This document shows, piece after piece, positions 6,734-15,050 of a stretch of 15,100 nt of DNA. Position 1 is the first letter of the stretch, and each line of letters begins with the position of its first letter. A program made the translations under genes and the position numbers. The notes under the pieces were generated by a model. That model was not told the origin of the DNA and did no database searches. It saw nothing but the letters and a program-made list of their open reading frames with translations. This DNA is from an uncultured Lachnospiraceae bacterium (GTDB lineage Bacteria > Bacillota > Clostridia > Lachnospirales > Lachnospiraceae): positions 1 to 15,100 of the forward strand of contig CAJUJR010000068.1 of the NCBI GenBank assembly GCA_910586605.1, read 5' to 3'.

Positions 6734-7957
6734 ATGTTTAAAATTAATGAGAATTATTTAAAGTTGCCAGGAAGTTACCTGTTTTCGGATATTGGAAAAA
6801 AAGTTGCCGCTTATACAGAGGCGCATCCGGAGAAAGAAATTATCCGTCTTGGGATTGGGGATGTAACGCTGCCATTGGCGCCGGCAGTGATTGACAGACT
6901 CCACAGTGCAGTAGATGAAATGGCAAAGGCTGAAACATTTAAAGGATATGCCCCAGATTTAGGATATGATTTTTTGCGGAATGCAATTGTAGAACATGAT
7001 TATAAAGCAAGAGGGTGTGCGATTTCTGCAGATGAGATTTTTGTCAGCGATGGTGCAAAAAGTGATTCTGGAAATATTGTAGATATTTTTGCAGATGACA
7101 CAAGGATTGCAGTTTGTGATCCGGTCTATCCGGTTTATGTGGATTCTAACGCGATGTCAGGACGTACTGGGACATACCATCCAGAAGAGGAAAAATGGGA
7201 CAGGGTAATCTATATGCCTTGTACAAAAGAAAATAATTTCTGCCCGGAACTTCCAAAAGAGGCGCCGGATATGATTTATCTTTGCCTGCCAAATAATCCG
7301 ACTGGGACAACCCTTACAAAAGATAAGCTTCAGGTATGGGTGGATTATGCTTTGAAAAATGGTGCAGTGATTATTTATGATGCAGCGTATGAAGCATATA
7401 TTTCTTCTGAAAATGTACCACATACAATTTATGAATGCGAAGGCGCTGCTGCTTGTGCAATTGAGATTCGTAGTTTTTCTAAAAATGCCGGATTTACAGG
7501 GACGCGCCTTGGATTTACTGTAATCCCAAAAGAATTGAAGTGTGGGGATGTTTCCCTTCATTCCCTTTGGGCTCGCCGACATGGCACGAAATTTAACGGC
7601 GCCCCTTATATTATCCAGGCTGCTGGTGCGGCTGTCTATACAGAGGAAGGGCAGAAACAGACAAAAGAACAGATCGCTTATTATATGAATAATGCACGCG
7701 TGATCCGTGAAGGGCTGACAAATGCTGGGTATGAAGTGTTTGGCGGTGTGGATGCGCCATATATTTGGTTAAAGACACCGGAAAATATGAAGTCATGGGA
7801 TTTCTTTGATTATCTGTTAACAGAATTAAATATTGTCGGCACGCCTGGCTCTGGCTTTGGACCAAGCGGGGAAGGGTATTTCCGCCTGACGGCTTTTGGA
7901 AGTGCAGAGAATACTATAAAAGCAATGGAACGGATTAAAAACGGCAAGGCAGAGTAA
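6734..7957 (+). CDS. dapL: LL-diaminopimelate aminotransferase
   Basis: A PLP enzyme that converts tetrahydrodipicolinate and glutamate directly to LL-diaminopimelate, bypassing the acylated DapC/D/E route, and feeds meso-DAP for peptidoglycan and lysine. The 407-residue product is of usual family length. Fold type I aminotransferase landmarks are the opening NENYLKLPGSYLFSDI, IIRLGIGDVTLPLAP (36-50), SDGAKSD (106-112), NNPTG (187-191) with N188, D216 and Y219 in YDAAYEAY, and the Schiff-base lysine K250 in SFSKNAGFTGTRLG. ATG 6734 is chosen because homologues start at MFKINENY and AAAGGTGG (6718-6725) lies eight bases upstream; the open frame back to 6653 has no ribosome site and is not typical sequence. 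Neighbours do not belong to the pathway, so it is probably transcribed on its own or by read-through from upstream. Confidence 0.96.
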   Translation: MFKINENYLKLPGSYLFSDIGKKVAAYTEAHPEKEIIRLGIGDVTLPLAPAVIDRLHSAVDEMAKAETFKGYAPDLGYDFLRNAIVEHDYKARGCAISADEIFVSDGAKSDSGNIVDIFADDTRIAVCDPVYPVYVDSNAMSGRTGTYHPEEEKWDRVIYMPCTKENNFCPELPKEAPDMIYLCLPNNPTGTTLTKDKLQVWVDYALKNGAVIIYDAAYEAYISSENVPHTIYECEGAAACAIEIRSFSKNAGFTGTRLGFTVIPKELKCGDVSLHSLWARRHGTKFNGAPYIIQAAGAAVYTEEGQKQTKEQIAYYMNNARVIREGLTNAGYEVFGGVDAPYIWLKTPENMKSWDFFDYLLTELNIVGTPGSGFGPSGEGYFRLTAFGSAENTIKAMERIKNGKAE

Positions 7958-7987
7958 AGTTGGCATTTATATAAAAAGAGGGAAAAA

Positions 7988-8040
7988 GGGATTGTTTTAA
8001 AGGACAGGCCTTGGATAGGGATAGTTTTATAAACAATCCC
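7988..8040 (+). other. Long-range leader hairpin before the DUF1002 gene
   Basis: GGGATTGTTT (7988-7997) pairs perfectly with AAACAATCCC (8031-8040) over a 33-base loop. The 3' arm can also pair imperfectly with GGGATAGTTT (8018-8027), a near-copy of the 5' arm, so two folds are possible. No T tract follows; the stem ends just before the ribosome site at 8046-8051. It could be a 5' UTR regulatory or stabilising structure. Confidence 0.45.
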
Positions 8041-8054
8041 TGGATGGAGGGAAT

Positions 8055-8984
8055 ATGATAAAAGGTTTAAAAAGATTAGTAATGGCAGGGGCGCTGGTTT
8101 TATCTCTTGCTGCTCCTACAGCTGCGTTAGCAGATGCAACAATTGAGGACGAAGATACAAGTTTTGACCGTTATCTTGCATTTGGCGCAGATTTAAAAAA
8201 GAATGAGCGTGCAACAGTACTTTCAGAGCTTGGGATTACGGAGGCGGATATAGCAGATTATAAAACAATCCAGATTACCAATCAGGAGGAGCATGATTAT
8301 CTGGGCAGTTATATAGATGCTTCCGTAATTGGGACAAGGGCGCTTTCCTCTGTTATGGTCGTTAAGACAGAAAAAGATACAGGAATCCATGTGGAAACTA
8401 AAAATATCGGCTACTGTACGCCAGGGATGTATTGTAATGCACTTGTTACGGCAGGGCTTACTGACGCTAATGTCACAGTAGTCGGGCCATTTAACATTTC
8501 TGGCACTTCTGCATTGGTCGGTGCGATGAAGGCATATGCGACGATGACAGGGGAGAAAATTACAGAGGATATTATGGACACGGCGACAGATGAGCTTGTG
8601 ACAACGGCTGAGCTTGGAGAGAGCATGGGCGATAAGGAGCGGGCGGCAGAACTGATTGCAGCCGTAAAGCAGAAAGTATTTTCGGAAGAACTGACAACGG
8701 GGACAGATATCAGGGATGCGGTAGAAGCTTCTGCAAGAGCCCTGAATTTGAACATTTCGGACGAGGATGTTGAAAATATTGTAGATATGATGGAAAAGGT
8801 ATCTAAGATTGATATTGATGTGGATGCCATTACAGAACAGGCAAAGGGGATTTATGATAAGCTGAAGGATGCCGGAGTGGATTTTAGTAAAGTAGATACT
8901 TCTGGTTTGTTTGATAAAATTGGGAGTTTTTTTGCCGGAATTTTTGAGGCAATCGCAGATTTCTTTACCGGACTTTTTGGATAG
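8055..8984 (+). CDS. Exported DUF1002 family protein
   Basis: The 309-residue product carries a clear signal peptide: basic MIKGLKR, a hydrophobic stretch at about 8-20, and a likely cleavage after ALA (24-26). The mature part matches the DUF1002 family known from Bacillus YpuA and many Clostridia, with SELGITEADIADYKTIQITN, SYIDASVIGTRALSSVMV and GPFNISGTSALVGAMKAY. The family function is not established. The C terminus, about residues 285-309, is rich in Phe, Ile and Gly (SFFAGIFEAIADFFTGLFG) and could form an amphipathic helix that touches the membrane. No lipobox or sortase motif is seen. The start has GGAGGG (8046-8051) only three bases upstream, which is close, but the signal peptide requires this start. 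It ends 14 bases before gatC, so the four genes are likely co-transcribed, although no functional link is evident. Confidence 0.85.
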   Translation: MIKGLKRLVMAGALVLSLAAPTAALADATIEDEDTSFDRYLAFGADLKKNERATVLSELGITEADIADYKTIQITNQEEHDYLGSYIDASVIGTRALSSVMVVKTEKDTGIHVETKNIGYCTPGMYCNALVTAGLTDANVTVVGPFNISGTSALVGAMKAYATMTGEKITEDIMDTATDELVTTAELGESMGDKERAAELIAAVKQKVFSEELTTGTDIRDAVEASARALNLNISDEDVENIVDMMEKVSKIDIDVDAITEQAKGIYDKLKDAGVDFSKVDTSGLFDKIGSFFAGIFEAIADFFTGLFG

Positions 8985-8998
8985 AAAAGGAGTAGGAT

Positions 8999-9289
8999 AT
9001 GGCAAATATTATTTCTGATGAAACAATTGAGTATGTTGGGATTCTTGCGAAGCTTGAGCTGGATGAAGAAGAAAAGGAACAGGCGAAAAAGGATATCGGG
9101 GAAATGTTGGATTATATTGATAAATTAAATGAACTGGATACTTCCGGAGTAGAGCCAATGTCCCATGTATTTCCAGTCCACAACGTTTTCCGTGAGGATG
9201 TTGTTGCAAATGGTGATGGGAGGGAAATAACGCTTGCCAATGCACCGGAGAAAAAGGAAGACAGCTTTGTTGTGCCAAGGACAATTTGA
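8999..9289 (+). CDS. gatC: Aspartyl/glutamyl-tRNA amidotransferase subunit C
   Basis: This is the small stabilising subunit of the GatCAB complex, which converts Glu-tRNA-Gln (and Asp-tRNA-Asn where needed) to the amidated form. The 96-residue product is normal length. ISDETIEYVGILAKLELDEE at the N terminus, the central MLDYIDKLNELDTSGVEPM, and the C-terminal DSFVVPRTI that wraps GatA are all present. ATG 8999 has AAAAGGAG (8985-8992) six bases upstream. It is the first of gatC-gatA-gatB; gatA begins 31 bases after its stop codon. Confidence 0.96.
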   Translation: MANIISDETIEYVGILAKLELDEEEKEQAKKDIGEMLDYIDKLNELDTSGVEPMSHVFPVHNVFREDVVANGDGREITLANAPEKKEDSFVVPRTI

Positions 9290-9320
9290 TGCATAACAGT
9301 GGCAGACAGGAGGATAGGAT

Positions 9321-10787
9321 ATGTCTTTAATGGGTTTAACGGCAGTTAGCCTTGGAAAAAAGATAAAGGCAGGGGAAGTCTCTGCCATTGAGGCAGTGCA
9401 GGAAGCATTGGCTTCTATTCATGAAAAGGAAGACGTTGTCAATAGTTTTGTGACAGTAGAAGAAGAACGTGCTTTAAAGCGTGCCAAGGAAGTGCAGAAA
9501 GGGATTGAGGATGGCACATATACAGGGGCGCTCGCTGGTGTTCCTGTGGCAATAAAAGATAATATGTGCACAAAAGGAGTGCTTACAACTTGCAGTTCTA
9601 AAATCTTGGAAAATTATATCCCGGCTTTTTCATCCGAAGCAGTGCTTCGCTTAGAAAAAGCTGGGGCTATCATTCTTGGGAAAACAAATATGGATGAGTT
9701 TGCTATGGGCAGCACAACAGAGACTTCTGCATTTGGCACGACAAAAAATCCTTGGAATATAGGCCATGTCCCAGGCGGTTCCTCAGGCGGTTCTTGTGCA
9801 GCAGTAGCGGCGGAAGAATGTTCTTACGCATTGGGCTCTGATACAGGTGGTTCCATCCGCCAGCCAAGTTCATTTTGTGGTGTGACAGGCATGAAACCAA
9901 CCTATGGGACGGTTTCACGTTATGGTTTGATTGCGTATGGCTCTTCTCTAGACCAGATTGGGCCAGTTGCAAAGGATGTAACGGATTGTGCTGTGATTTT
10001 GGAGACGATAGCCGCCCATGACAAAAAGGATTCTACGTCTGTAGAGCGGAAAGACTGCGATTTTACTTCTGCTTTAAAAGATGATGTAAAAGGTATGAAA
10101 ATAGGTATCCCAAGGGATTATTTCGGAGACGGGCTGGATGCAGAAGTCAGGGAAAAGGTTATGGATGCTGCCAAAACGTTAGAAGCAAAAGGCGCAGTTG
10201 TGGAAGAGTTTGATTTAAGCCTTGTGGAATATGCGATTCCGGCATATTATGTGATTGCATGTGCAGAGGCAAGTTCTAATCTGGCGCGTTTTGATGGGGT
10301 AAAATATGGCTTCCGTACAGACGAGTATGACGGACTCCATAATATGTATAAAAAAACACGTTCAGAAGGCTTTGGCGCAGAGGTGAAACGCCGTATCATG
10401 CTTGGTTCTTTTGTGTTAAGTTCTGGATATTATGATGCATACTATTTGAAAGCGCTCCGGACAAAAGCTTTGATTAAGCAGGCGTTTGATAAAGCATTTA
10501 GCCAGTATGACATGATTTTAGCGCCGGCTGCCCCAACTACAGCTCCACGGCTTGGAGATAGTTTAAATGACCCAATTAAGATGTATCTTGGGGATATCTA
10601 CACGATATCTGTCAATCTGGCAGGGCTTCCAGGGATTTCACTGCCTTGTGGGAAGGACTCCAAAGGTCTTCCAATTGGACTGCAGTTAATTGGAAATTGT
10701 TTTGAGGAAAAGAAAATTATCCAGGCGGCATATGCATTTGAATTGACCAGAGAGTATGAACACTGCCCTTTGGCTGCAGGGAAATAA
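9321..10787 (+). CDS. gatA: Glutamyl-tRNA(Gln) amidotransferase subunit A
   Basis: The amidase subunit of GatCAB; it releases ammonia from glutamine and channels it to GatB for amidation of misacylated tRNA. The product is 488 residues, full length. The amidase-signature triad is complete: K79 in GVPVAIKDN, S154 in PGGSSGGSCAAV and the nucleophile S178 in GSDTGGSIRQPSS, at the same numbers as in the Staphylococcus aureus enzyme as I recall it. The C-terminal part includes DMILAPAAPTTAPRLG and the family-typical SVNLAGLPGISLPCG. ATG 9321 has AGGAGG (9308-9313) seven bases upstream. gatB starts 14 bases after the stop codon, so the pair is tightly coupled. Confidence 0.97.
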   Translation: MSLMGLTAVSLGKKIKAGEVSAIEAVQEALASIHEKEDVVNSFVTVEEERALKRAKEVQKGIEDGTYTGALAGVPVAIKDNMCTKGVLTTCSSKILENYIPAFSSEAVLRLEKAGAIILGKTNMDEFAMGSTTETSAFGTTKNPWNIGHVPGGSSGGSCAAVAAEECSYALGSDTGGSIRQPSSFCGVTGMKPTYGTVSRYGLIAYGSSLDQIGPVAKDVTDCAVILETIAAHDKKDSTSVERKDCDFTSALKDDVKGMKIGIPRDYFGDGLDAEVREKVMDAAKTLEAKGAVVEEFDLSLVEYAIPAYYVIACAEASSNLARFDGVKYGFRTDEYDGLHNMYKKTRSEGFGAEVKRRIMLGSFVLSSGYYDAYYLKALRTKALIKQAFDKAFSQYDMILAPAAPTTAPRLGDSLNDPIKMYLGDIYTISVNLAGLPGISLPCGKDSKGLPIGLQLIGNCFEEKKIIQAAYAFELTREYEHCPLAAGK

Positions 10788-10801
10788 GGGGGATATAGAT
10801 T

Positions 10802-12235
10802 ATGAAACAATTTGAGACAGTTATTGGGCTTGAGGTCCATGTTGAGTTGGCGACAAAGACAAAGATTTTTTGTTCCTGCTCTACGGAGTTTGGAGGAGAG
10901 CCAAACTCCCACACCTGTCCTGTTTGTACAGGGATGCCAGGCTCCCTTCCTGTCCTGAATAAGCAGGTGGTAGAGTACGCCATTGCCGTAGGGCTTGCAA
11001 CAAACTGTAAAATAACGCAGAATTGCAAATTTGACAGGAAGAATTACTTTTATCCGGACAATCCTCAGAATTATCAGATTTCCCAGCTCTATCTTCCAAT
11101 ATGCAGGGACGGCTGGATTGAAGTGGAAACAGAAGATGGGGGAAAGAAAAAAGTTGGCATCCATGAAATCCATATGGAGGAAGATGCTGGCAAACTGATT
11201 CATGATGAATGGGGAGAAAATTCGCTGGTAGATTTTAACCGTTCTGGCGTACCGTTAATTGAAATTGTGTCAGAGCCTGATATGCGTTCAGCAGATGAAG
11301 TAATTGCATATCTAGAAAAGCTGAGGCTGATGATCCAGTATCTTGGCGCTTCTGACTGCAAATTGCAGGAGGGTTCTATGCGGGCTGATGTGAATTTGTC
11401 TGTCCGTGAAGCTGGCACAGAAGAATTTGGCACAAGGACAGAGATGAAGAACCTAAATTCTTTTAAAGCAATCCGCAGGGCAATTGAAGGAGAACGGGAA
11501 CGGCAGATTGATTTGATTGAAGCAGGGGAGAAGGTGGTCCAGGAAACAAGGCGTTGGGATGACGCTAAGGAATATTCCTATGCTATGCGCTCGAAAGAAG
11601 ATGCGCAGGATTACCGTTATTTCCCAGAACCAGATTTGGTGCCTGTAATTATCAGTGACGAATGGCTTCAGGAAATTAAAAGCCGCCAGCCAGAGCTGCG
11701 TACAGAGAAATTAGAGCGTTATAAAAAAGAATTCCAGATACCAGAATACGATGCTAATATTATTACTTCCAATAAAAGGCTGGCAGATATTTTTGAAGAG
11801 ACTACAGCAATTTGTAAAAACCCCAAGAAGGTGTCAAATTGGCTGATGGTGGAAACTATGCGGTTGTTAAAGGAGCATGAAATGGAGCCGGAGCAGATTA
11901 CATTTTCCCCGGAAAACCTTGCAAAACTGATTCAGCTTACAGATGACAGGGCAATTAATAGCTCTGTGGCAAAAGAAGTATTTGAAAAGATTTTTGCAGA
12001 AGATATTGATCCCGAAGCTTATGTAGAGGAAAACGGGTTAAAAACAGTTTCTGATGATGGGGCGCTCCGCAGTACAATTGAAAAGGTGATTGCTGACAAT
12101 CCACAGTCTGTTGAGGATTACCATAATGGGAAAAAGAAGGCAATTGGCTTTTTAGTGGGGCAGACAATGAAAGCAATGCAGGGGAAGGCAGATCCTGCCA
12201 TGGTAAACCAGATTCTGGCTGAATTATTAAATTGA
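10802..12235 (+). CDS. gatB: Aspartyl/glutamyl-tRNA amidotransferase subunit B
   Basis: The tRNA-binding and kinase subunit of GatCAB: it phosphorylates the glutamate or aspartate on the misacylated tRNA and amidates it with ammonia from GatA. The product is 477 residues, normal length. The opening ETVIGLEVHVELATKTKIFC is diagnostic. Four cysteines, C24, C26, C39 and C42 (CSC and CPVC), form the usual zinc site. HMEEDAGK, the DFNRSGVPLIEIVSEPD block and RTEMKNLNSFKAI follow. The C-terminal YqeY-like, tRNA-binding tail ends in GQTMKAMQGKADPAMVNQIL. AAGGGGGAT (10786-10793) serves as ribosome site and overlaps the gatA stop codon. It is the last gene of the gatCAB unit. Confidence 0.97.
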   Translation: MKQFETVIGLEVHVELATKTKIFCSCSTEFGGEPNSHTCPVCTGMPGSLPVLNKQVVEYAIAVGLATNCKITQNCKFDRKNYFYPDNPQNYQISQLYLPICRDGWIEVETEDGGKKKVGIHEIHMEEDAGKLIHDEWGENSLVDFNRSGVPLIEIVSEPDMRSADEVIAYLEKLRLMIQYLGASDCKLQEGSMRADVNLSVREAGTEEFGTRTEMKNLNSFKAIRRAIEGERERQIDLIEAGEKVVQETRRWDDAKEYSYAMRSKEDAQDYRYFPEPDLVPVIISDEWLQEIKSRQPELRTEKLERYKKEFQIPEYDANIITSNKRLADIFEETTAICKNPKKVSNWLMVETMRLLKEHEMEPEQITFSPENLAKLIQLTDDRAINSSVAKEVFEKIFAEDIDPEAYVEENGLKTVSDDGALRSTIEKVIADNPQSVEDYHNGKKKAIGFLVGQTMKAMQGKADPAMVNQILAELLN

Positions 12236-12237
12236 CA

Positions 12238-12254
12238 TGCCGCTGTTAGCGGCA
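12238..12254 (+). other. Small hairpin after gatB, without T tract
   Basis: TGCCGCT (12238-12244) pairs with AGCGGCA (12248-12254) over a three-base loop. No T run follows, so it is not a standard terminator; it may shape the mRNA end or mark a processing site between gatB and the PilZ gene. Confidence 0.4.
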
Positions 12255-12283
12255 CTGTCTCAAGGAAGAAGGAGGGAAATGGG

Positions 12284-12634
12284 ATGGACGAACAGCGCAG
12301 GGCAAAGCGTACAAAGATTCAGATGAGCCTGGAAGTGTCTTCGGTTTTTAAGCAGGATAATATAAGGGTAAGGCATATGCATGCGCCAATTGAAATCTGC
12401 AATATATCAAGAAATGGGATTGGCTTTACGACCGAAAGCATATTGCCGCTTGGCTATTATTTTGACGCAAAGCTGAATTTCCTGGAAACAGGGGAAAACT
12501 TAAATTGTGTTGTACGTATTTTGCGTCAGGACAAGGATGAGAATGGGAAGAATTTTTATGGCTGTGAATTTGTCGGCCTGTCTTCTGTTTTCGACTATAT
12601 ATTTGATGGAATTGAAGGGTTAGAGGCAGAGTAA
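12284..12634 (+). CDS. PilZ domain protein, likely c-di-GMP receptor
   Basis: The 116-residue product is a stand-alone PilZ domain. Both halves of the c-di-GMP binding signature are seen: RRAKR at residues 5-9 (RxxxR type) and N40-I-S42-R-N-G45 (the D/NxSxxG motif), followed by GFTTESILPLG. The strand NLNCVVRILRQDKDENGKNF and the closing YGCEFVGLS complete the small beta barrel. No other domain is attached, so it would act by binding a partner once loaded with c-di-GMP, commonly to adjust flagellar motility or polysaccharide export. ATG 12284 has AAGGAGGG (12269-12276) seven bases upstream. It lies 48 bases after gatB and converges with a FliK-like gene, which makes a link to motility plausible but unproven. 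An intrinsic terminator follows directly. Confidence 0.9.
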   Translation: MDEQRRAKRTKIQMSLEVSSVFKQDNIRVRHMHAPIEICNISRNGIGFTTESILPLGYYFDAKLNFLETGENLNCVVRILRQDKDENGKNFYGCEFVGLSSVFDYIFDGIEGLEAE

Positions 12635-12650
12635 ATTTTTAAACACGTTT

Positions 12651-12677
12651 AGGGGAATGCGTTAGCATTCCCCTTTT
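12651..12677 (+). terminator. Intrinsic terminator of the rightward gene block
   Basis: AGGGGAATGC (12651-12660) pairs with GCATTCCCCT (12665-12674) over a GTTA loop, followed by a T run through 12677. It lies 17 bases after the PilZ stop codon and ends the + strand genes. The reverse strand has no T tract, so it is not clearly bidirectional. Confidence 0.88.
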
Positions 12678-12741
12678 AGTGTGTAGTAGGAGGTATTTAC
12701 AGTTCATTTTTACCAGTTTGGAAATTTCTGAAACTACCACT

Positions 12742-12789
12742 TTTTACAAATTGAAATCTAATTTGTAAAAGATATCAGGCTCTGATATC
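12742..12789 (-). other. Hairpins at the 3' end of the FliK-like gene
   Basis: Two stems lie at the end of the leftward gene: GATATCAG (12771-12778) with CTGATATC (12782-12789), which contains the stop codon, and TTTTACAAATT (12742-12752) with AATTTGTAAAA (12760-12770) over a seven-base loop. Neither is followed by a T tract on the - strand. They may protect the 3' end or terminate weakly. Confidence 0.45.
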
Positions 12790-14931
12790 AAAGGAAAAGC
12801 GTTTCATATCTGTTGTTGCATGTGTATTGACTTTTGTATTGATAAAATCATCTACTGTTGGGGACGGCTGTTCTTTTTCCTGGAAGTTCATCAGGCAGTT
12901 AAATCCCTGTAGGCTAAGCGCCTCTTTTAGCATATGCTCATTTACATGGAACAGGTTGACAGATTCTTTATCGTTTAATGAAAACTGTGCGCTGATATCG
13001 CTATGGTTACGTTCCAGGCGGATATCAATTGTTCCAAGATGTTCCATGTCAAGATGTAGCAGGATGCTTGCTTTTTCCGGATTCTGGCGCAGCCGTTCTT
13101 TTTGGGAATAGACGTATAAATCACTGTGTGCATCCTGGCTTGGCAGTTTCAATGGCAATTGGAAATACGAAAAGGTTTCATTTAATGTTTTCATAAAGAA
13201 AATATTCTTTTCAATATCATGTGCAGAGTTATTTAATTGCTGGGAATCTGATCCGGAAAGTGTTGTCTGTATCAGGTTTTGGAACTGCCGCATCTGGGAA
13301 TGGATTCTGGAATAAAACTCTGAAATACCGCCCTTAGAAAGCTGGTCCGGCGTCATAGTCCAGGCGCTTTGCAGTTCCCTTCCAAATAATTTTTCAAACG
13401 CAGAGGAAGCAAAGAGGCTTTTAATCTGTTCACTGTCGGAAAGCCCGATAGAATTATAAATCGCAGTTAAAACATCTTTTGTGGATGCTTCCCCAGAAGC
13501 AATTTTCATCAGCATCGTGCGGCTGATTGGGAGGTTCTGGAGTTCATTTAACAGTTCATTCCGTTCATTTGCAGAAAGATAGCTGCTTAGTAAATCCTGG
13601 CTTCTGGCAAAGTTCTGATAGGCGTCTGCAAGGACAGAGAGGGAAGTATTTGGCGTTGTTTGCGGCGCTGCCTGGGAGGTGACAGAGTTGCGTAATGCAT
13701 CCAGCGTCCCAGAAAGGGTGTTTTTTGCATTTTCAGAAATAGAATGCAAGAATTTCCCGGCAAAGGCAAATCGGTTTTCTGGCTTAACTGTTTCTTCTGC
13801 CACTTCTTCCGCGCTTTCAGGGGCAATTTCCAGGATTTCGGTTTCTTCTGCCTGGTTTAGAGTAATCACATTTTTTACAAAGTCTTCTGTGATGACAGGA
13901 GGGTTTTCGGCTGCTGGTTCCAGAGCCTGGTTGATTTGGTTTAATTGTTCAACGAGCGTTCCAATATCGTCACCATTGGGGGAAGCAAGCGTACCAGACA
14001 TGGCGGCGTCACGTATCATTGTCAAGGCATCCTGGAGTGAAAGCGTCTCATCTTTTAACTGTGCCAGGATATCTTCTGTCATTGCTGTGTTGGAGAGCAT
14101 TTTTAAAATATCTTCCTGTACCTGCTGCGGCAAATCAGCAATTGTCTGTGGGGCTGTTATTGTTTCAGGGGAAGAAAGCCCAATGGAAAGAAGGGTTTTC
14201 CCAAAAACAGCAACGGCGTCTGCCGGGCTGTCGCTAGCCAGTGTCTGCAGAAGGGAGGGGATACTTTTGGAGAAGTCCTGCAGACGTTCCAATAATTGGT
14301 AGTTGTCATTTCGATAATTGCTAAACTGCTCAACAGAGTCAGGGTTTAACTGCATCATTAAACGTTTCATAACAGCAAGCGTATTCATATCTTCAGTATT
14401 TAAGTCATAAGACTGCTGCATTAGGTTCTGGATGGATTCACGGTTAATTGGCAGTAGATTGTCCATCAGCGCCTTCACGGTTGCCTGGTTGCGTTCTGTT
14501 GCCGGAAGGTTTGCCTCTTCTAAAGCTTTGTTGATTAAAGCGATTTCTGTATCTGTATAACCTGTAGATATATTTTCCAGGTAAATGGTATTTCCAGCGA
14601 TATTTGTCAGGCGGAAGGAGCCGGTCTGACCAATGGAGTACGAAGCGCTGTCTGGAATCTGGGCACGTACTACTGTGTTGTCTTCCAAGGTAATGGAAAT
14701 TTCATTATTTCTGAGGTCTGTAATCTCACCGCGCAATACGTCTCCCAGATGAAGGGAAGCAGGGCTGCGTGAAACGCCATAATTTGCGGAGGTGTTGCCT
14801 ACAGTCCTTCCGGCCTGCCCAGAAGCGCTCCGTGGGTTTGCTGCCCTTTGCTGGACGCTGCCCTGCCTGCCGCCATGTGCCTGGCGTCCCTGGTTTGTCT
14901 GTAATGGGTTGATTTTTTGCTCCATAGCCAT
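12775..14931 (-). CDS. FliK-like flagellar hook-length control protein
   Basis: The 718-residue product has three parts. Residues 1-55 are Gln/Gly/Arg-rich and disordered. Residues about 60-120 form a small beta-type domain (LHLGDVLRGEITDLRNNEIS, VVRAQIPDSASYSIG). A long helical, Asn/Gln/Glu-rich middle follows. Residues about 619-683 resemble the FliK C-terminal domain (Flg_hook): ILLHLDMEHLGTIDIRLERN with ISAQFSLNDKE and LKEALSLQGFN, the usual pattern of LxPExLGxIxIxL and a closing helix. FliK is exported through the flagellar apparatus, measures hook length and switches substrate specificity. No Sec signal is seen, which fits. The start is ATG 14931 or the ATG two codons in (14925); AGAGAGG lies just upstream. 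A SigD-type -10 sequence precedes it. No other flagellar gene is in view, so it is an isolated member, perhaps a second FliK. The C-terminal match is moderate. Confidence 0.7.
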   Translation of the reverse strand: MAMEQKINPLQTNQGRQAHGGRQGSVQQRAANPRSASGQAGRTVGNTSANYGVSRSPASLHLGDVLRGEITDLRNNEISITLEDNTVVRAQIPDSASYSIGQTGSFRLTNIAGNTIYLENISTGYTDTEIALINKALEEANLPATERNQATVKALMDNLLPINRESIQNLMQQSYDLNTEDMNTLAVMKRLMMQLNPDSVEQFSNYRNDNYQLLERLQDFSKSIPSLLQTLASDSPADAVAVFGKTLLSIGLSSPETITAPQTIADLPQQVQEDILKMLSNTAMTEDILAQLKDETLSLQDALTMIRDAAMSGTLASPNGDDIGTLVEQLNQINQALEPAAENPPVITEDFVKNVITLNQAEETEILEIAPESAEEVAEETVKPENRFAFAGKFLHSISENAKNTLSGTLDALRNSVTSQAAPQTTPNTSLSVLADAYQNFARSQDLLSSYLSANERNELLNELQNLPISRTMLMKIASGEASTKDVLTAIYNSIGLSDSEQIKSLFASSAFEKLFGRELQSAWTMTPDQLSKGGISEFYSRIHSQMRQFQNLIQTTLSGSDSQQLNNSAHDIEKNIFFMKTLNETFSYFQLPLKLPSQDAHSDLYVYSQKERLRQNPEKASILLHLDMEHLGTIDIRLERNHSDISAQFSLNDKESVNLFHVNEHMLKEALSLQGFNCLMNFQEKEQPSPTVDDFINTKVNTHATTDMKRFSFDIRA

Positions 14932-14951
14932 ATTCCTCTCTTTCCTCTTTC

Positions 14952-14986
14952 TTCTTATTATATCGGCAGAAATGCGTGTTCCTCTG
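14952..14986 (-). promoter_or_regulatory. SigD (FliA)-type flagellar promoter candidate
   Basis: On the - strand GCCGATAT (14967 to 14960) is identical to the Bacillus SigD -10 consensus. Fifteen bases upstream the -35 position reads CAGA (14986-14983) against consensus TAAA, a half match. A TATAAT (14962 to 14957) overlaps it, but its -35 region is poor for sigma-A. Transcription would start about 20 bases ahead of the FliK-like start codon, leaving room for the ribosome site. Confidence 0.55.
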
Positions 14987-15050
14987 AAAAATTTCTAAAA
15001 GGAATCTGTTTTTCTATATTGTGTATAATAATGGATAATAACCTTTAAAA

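Noticed and set aside
8223..9005. Long reverse-strand open frame opposite the DUF1002 gene
   Set aside because: It is antisense to a gene with a signal peptide and family motifs, has no ribosome site, and its Cys/His/Arg-rich content is typical of a shadow frame.
12742..12770. A/T-rich hairpin as terminator of the leftward gene
   Set aside because: The stem is good but no T tract follows on the - strand, so I kept it only as a structure of unknown role.
13679..14302. 207-codon forward frame inside the FliK-like gene
   Set aside because: It is Ser/Ala-rich antisense sequence without a ribosome site, fully explained by the leftward gene.
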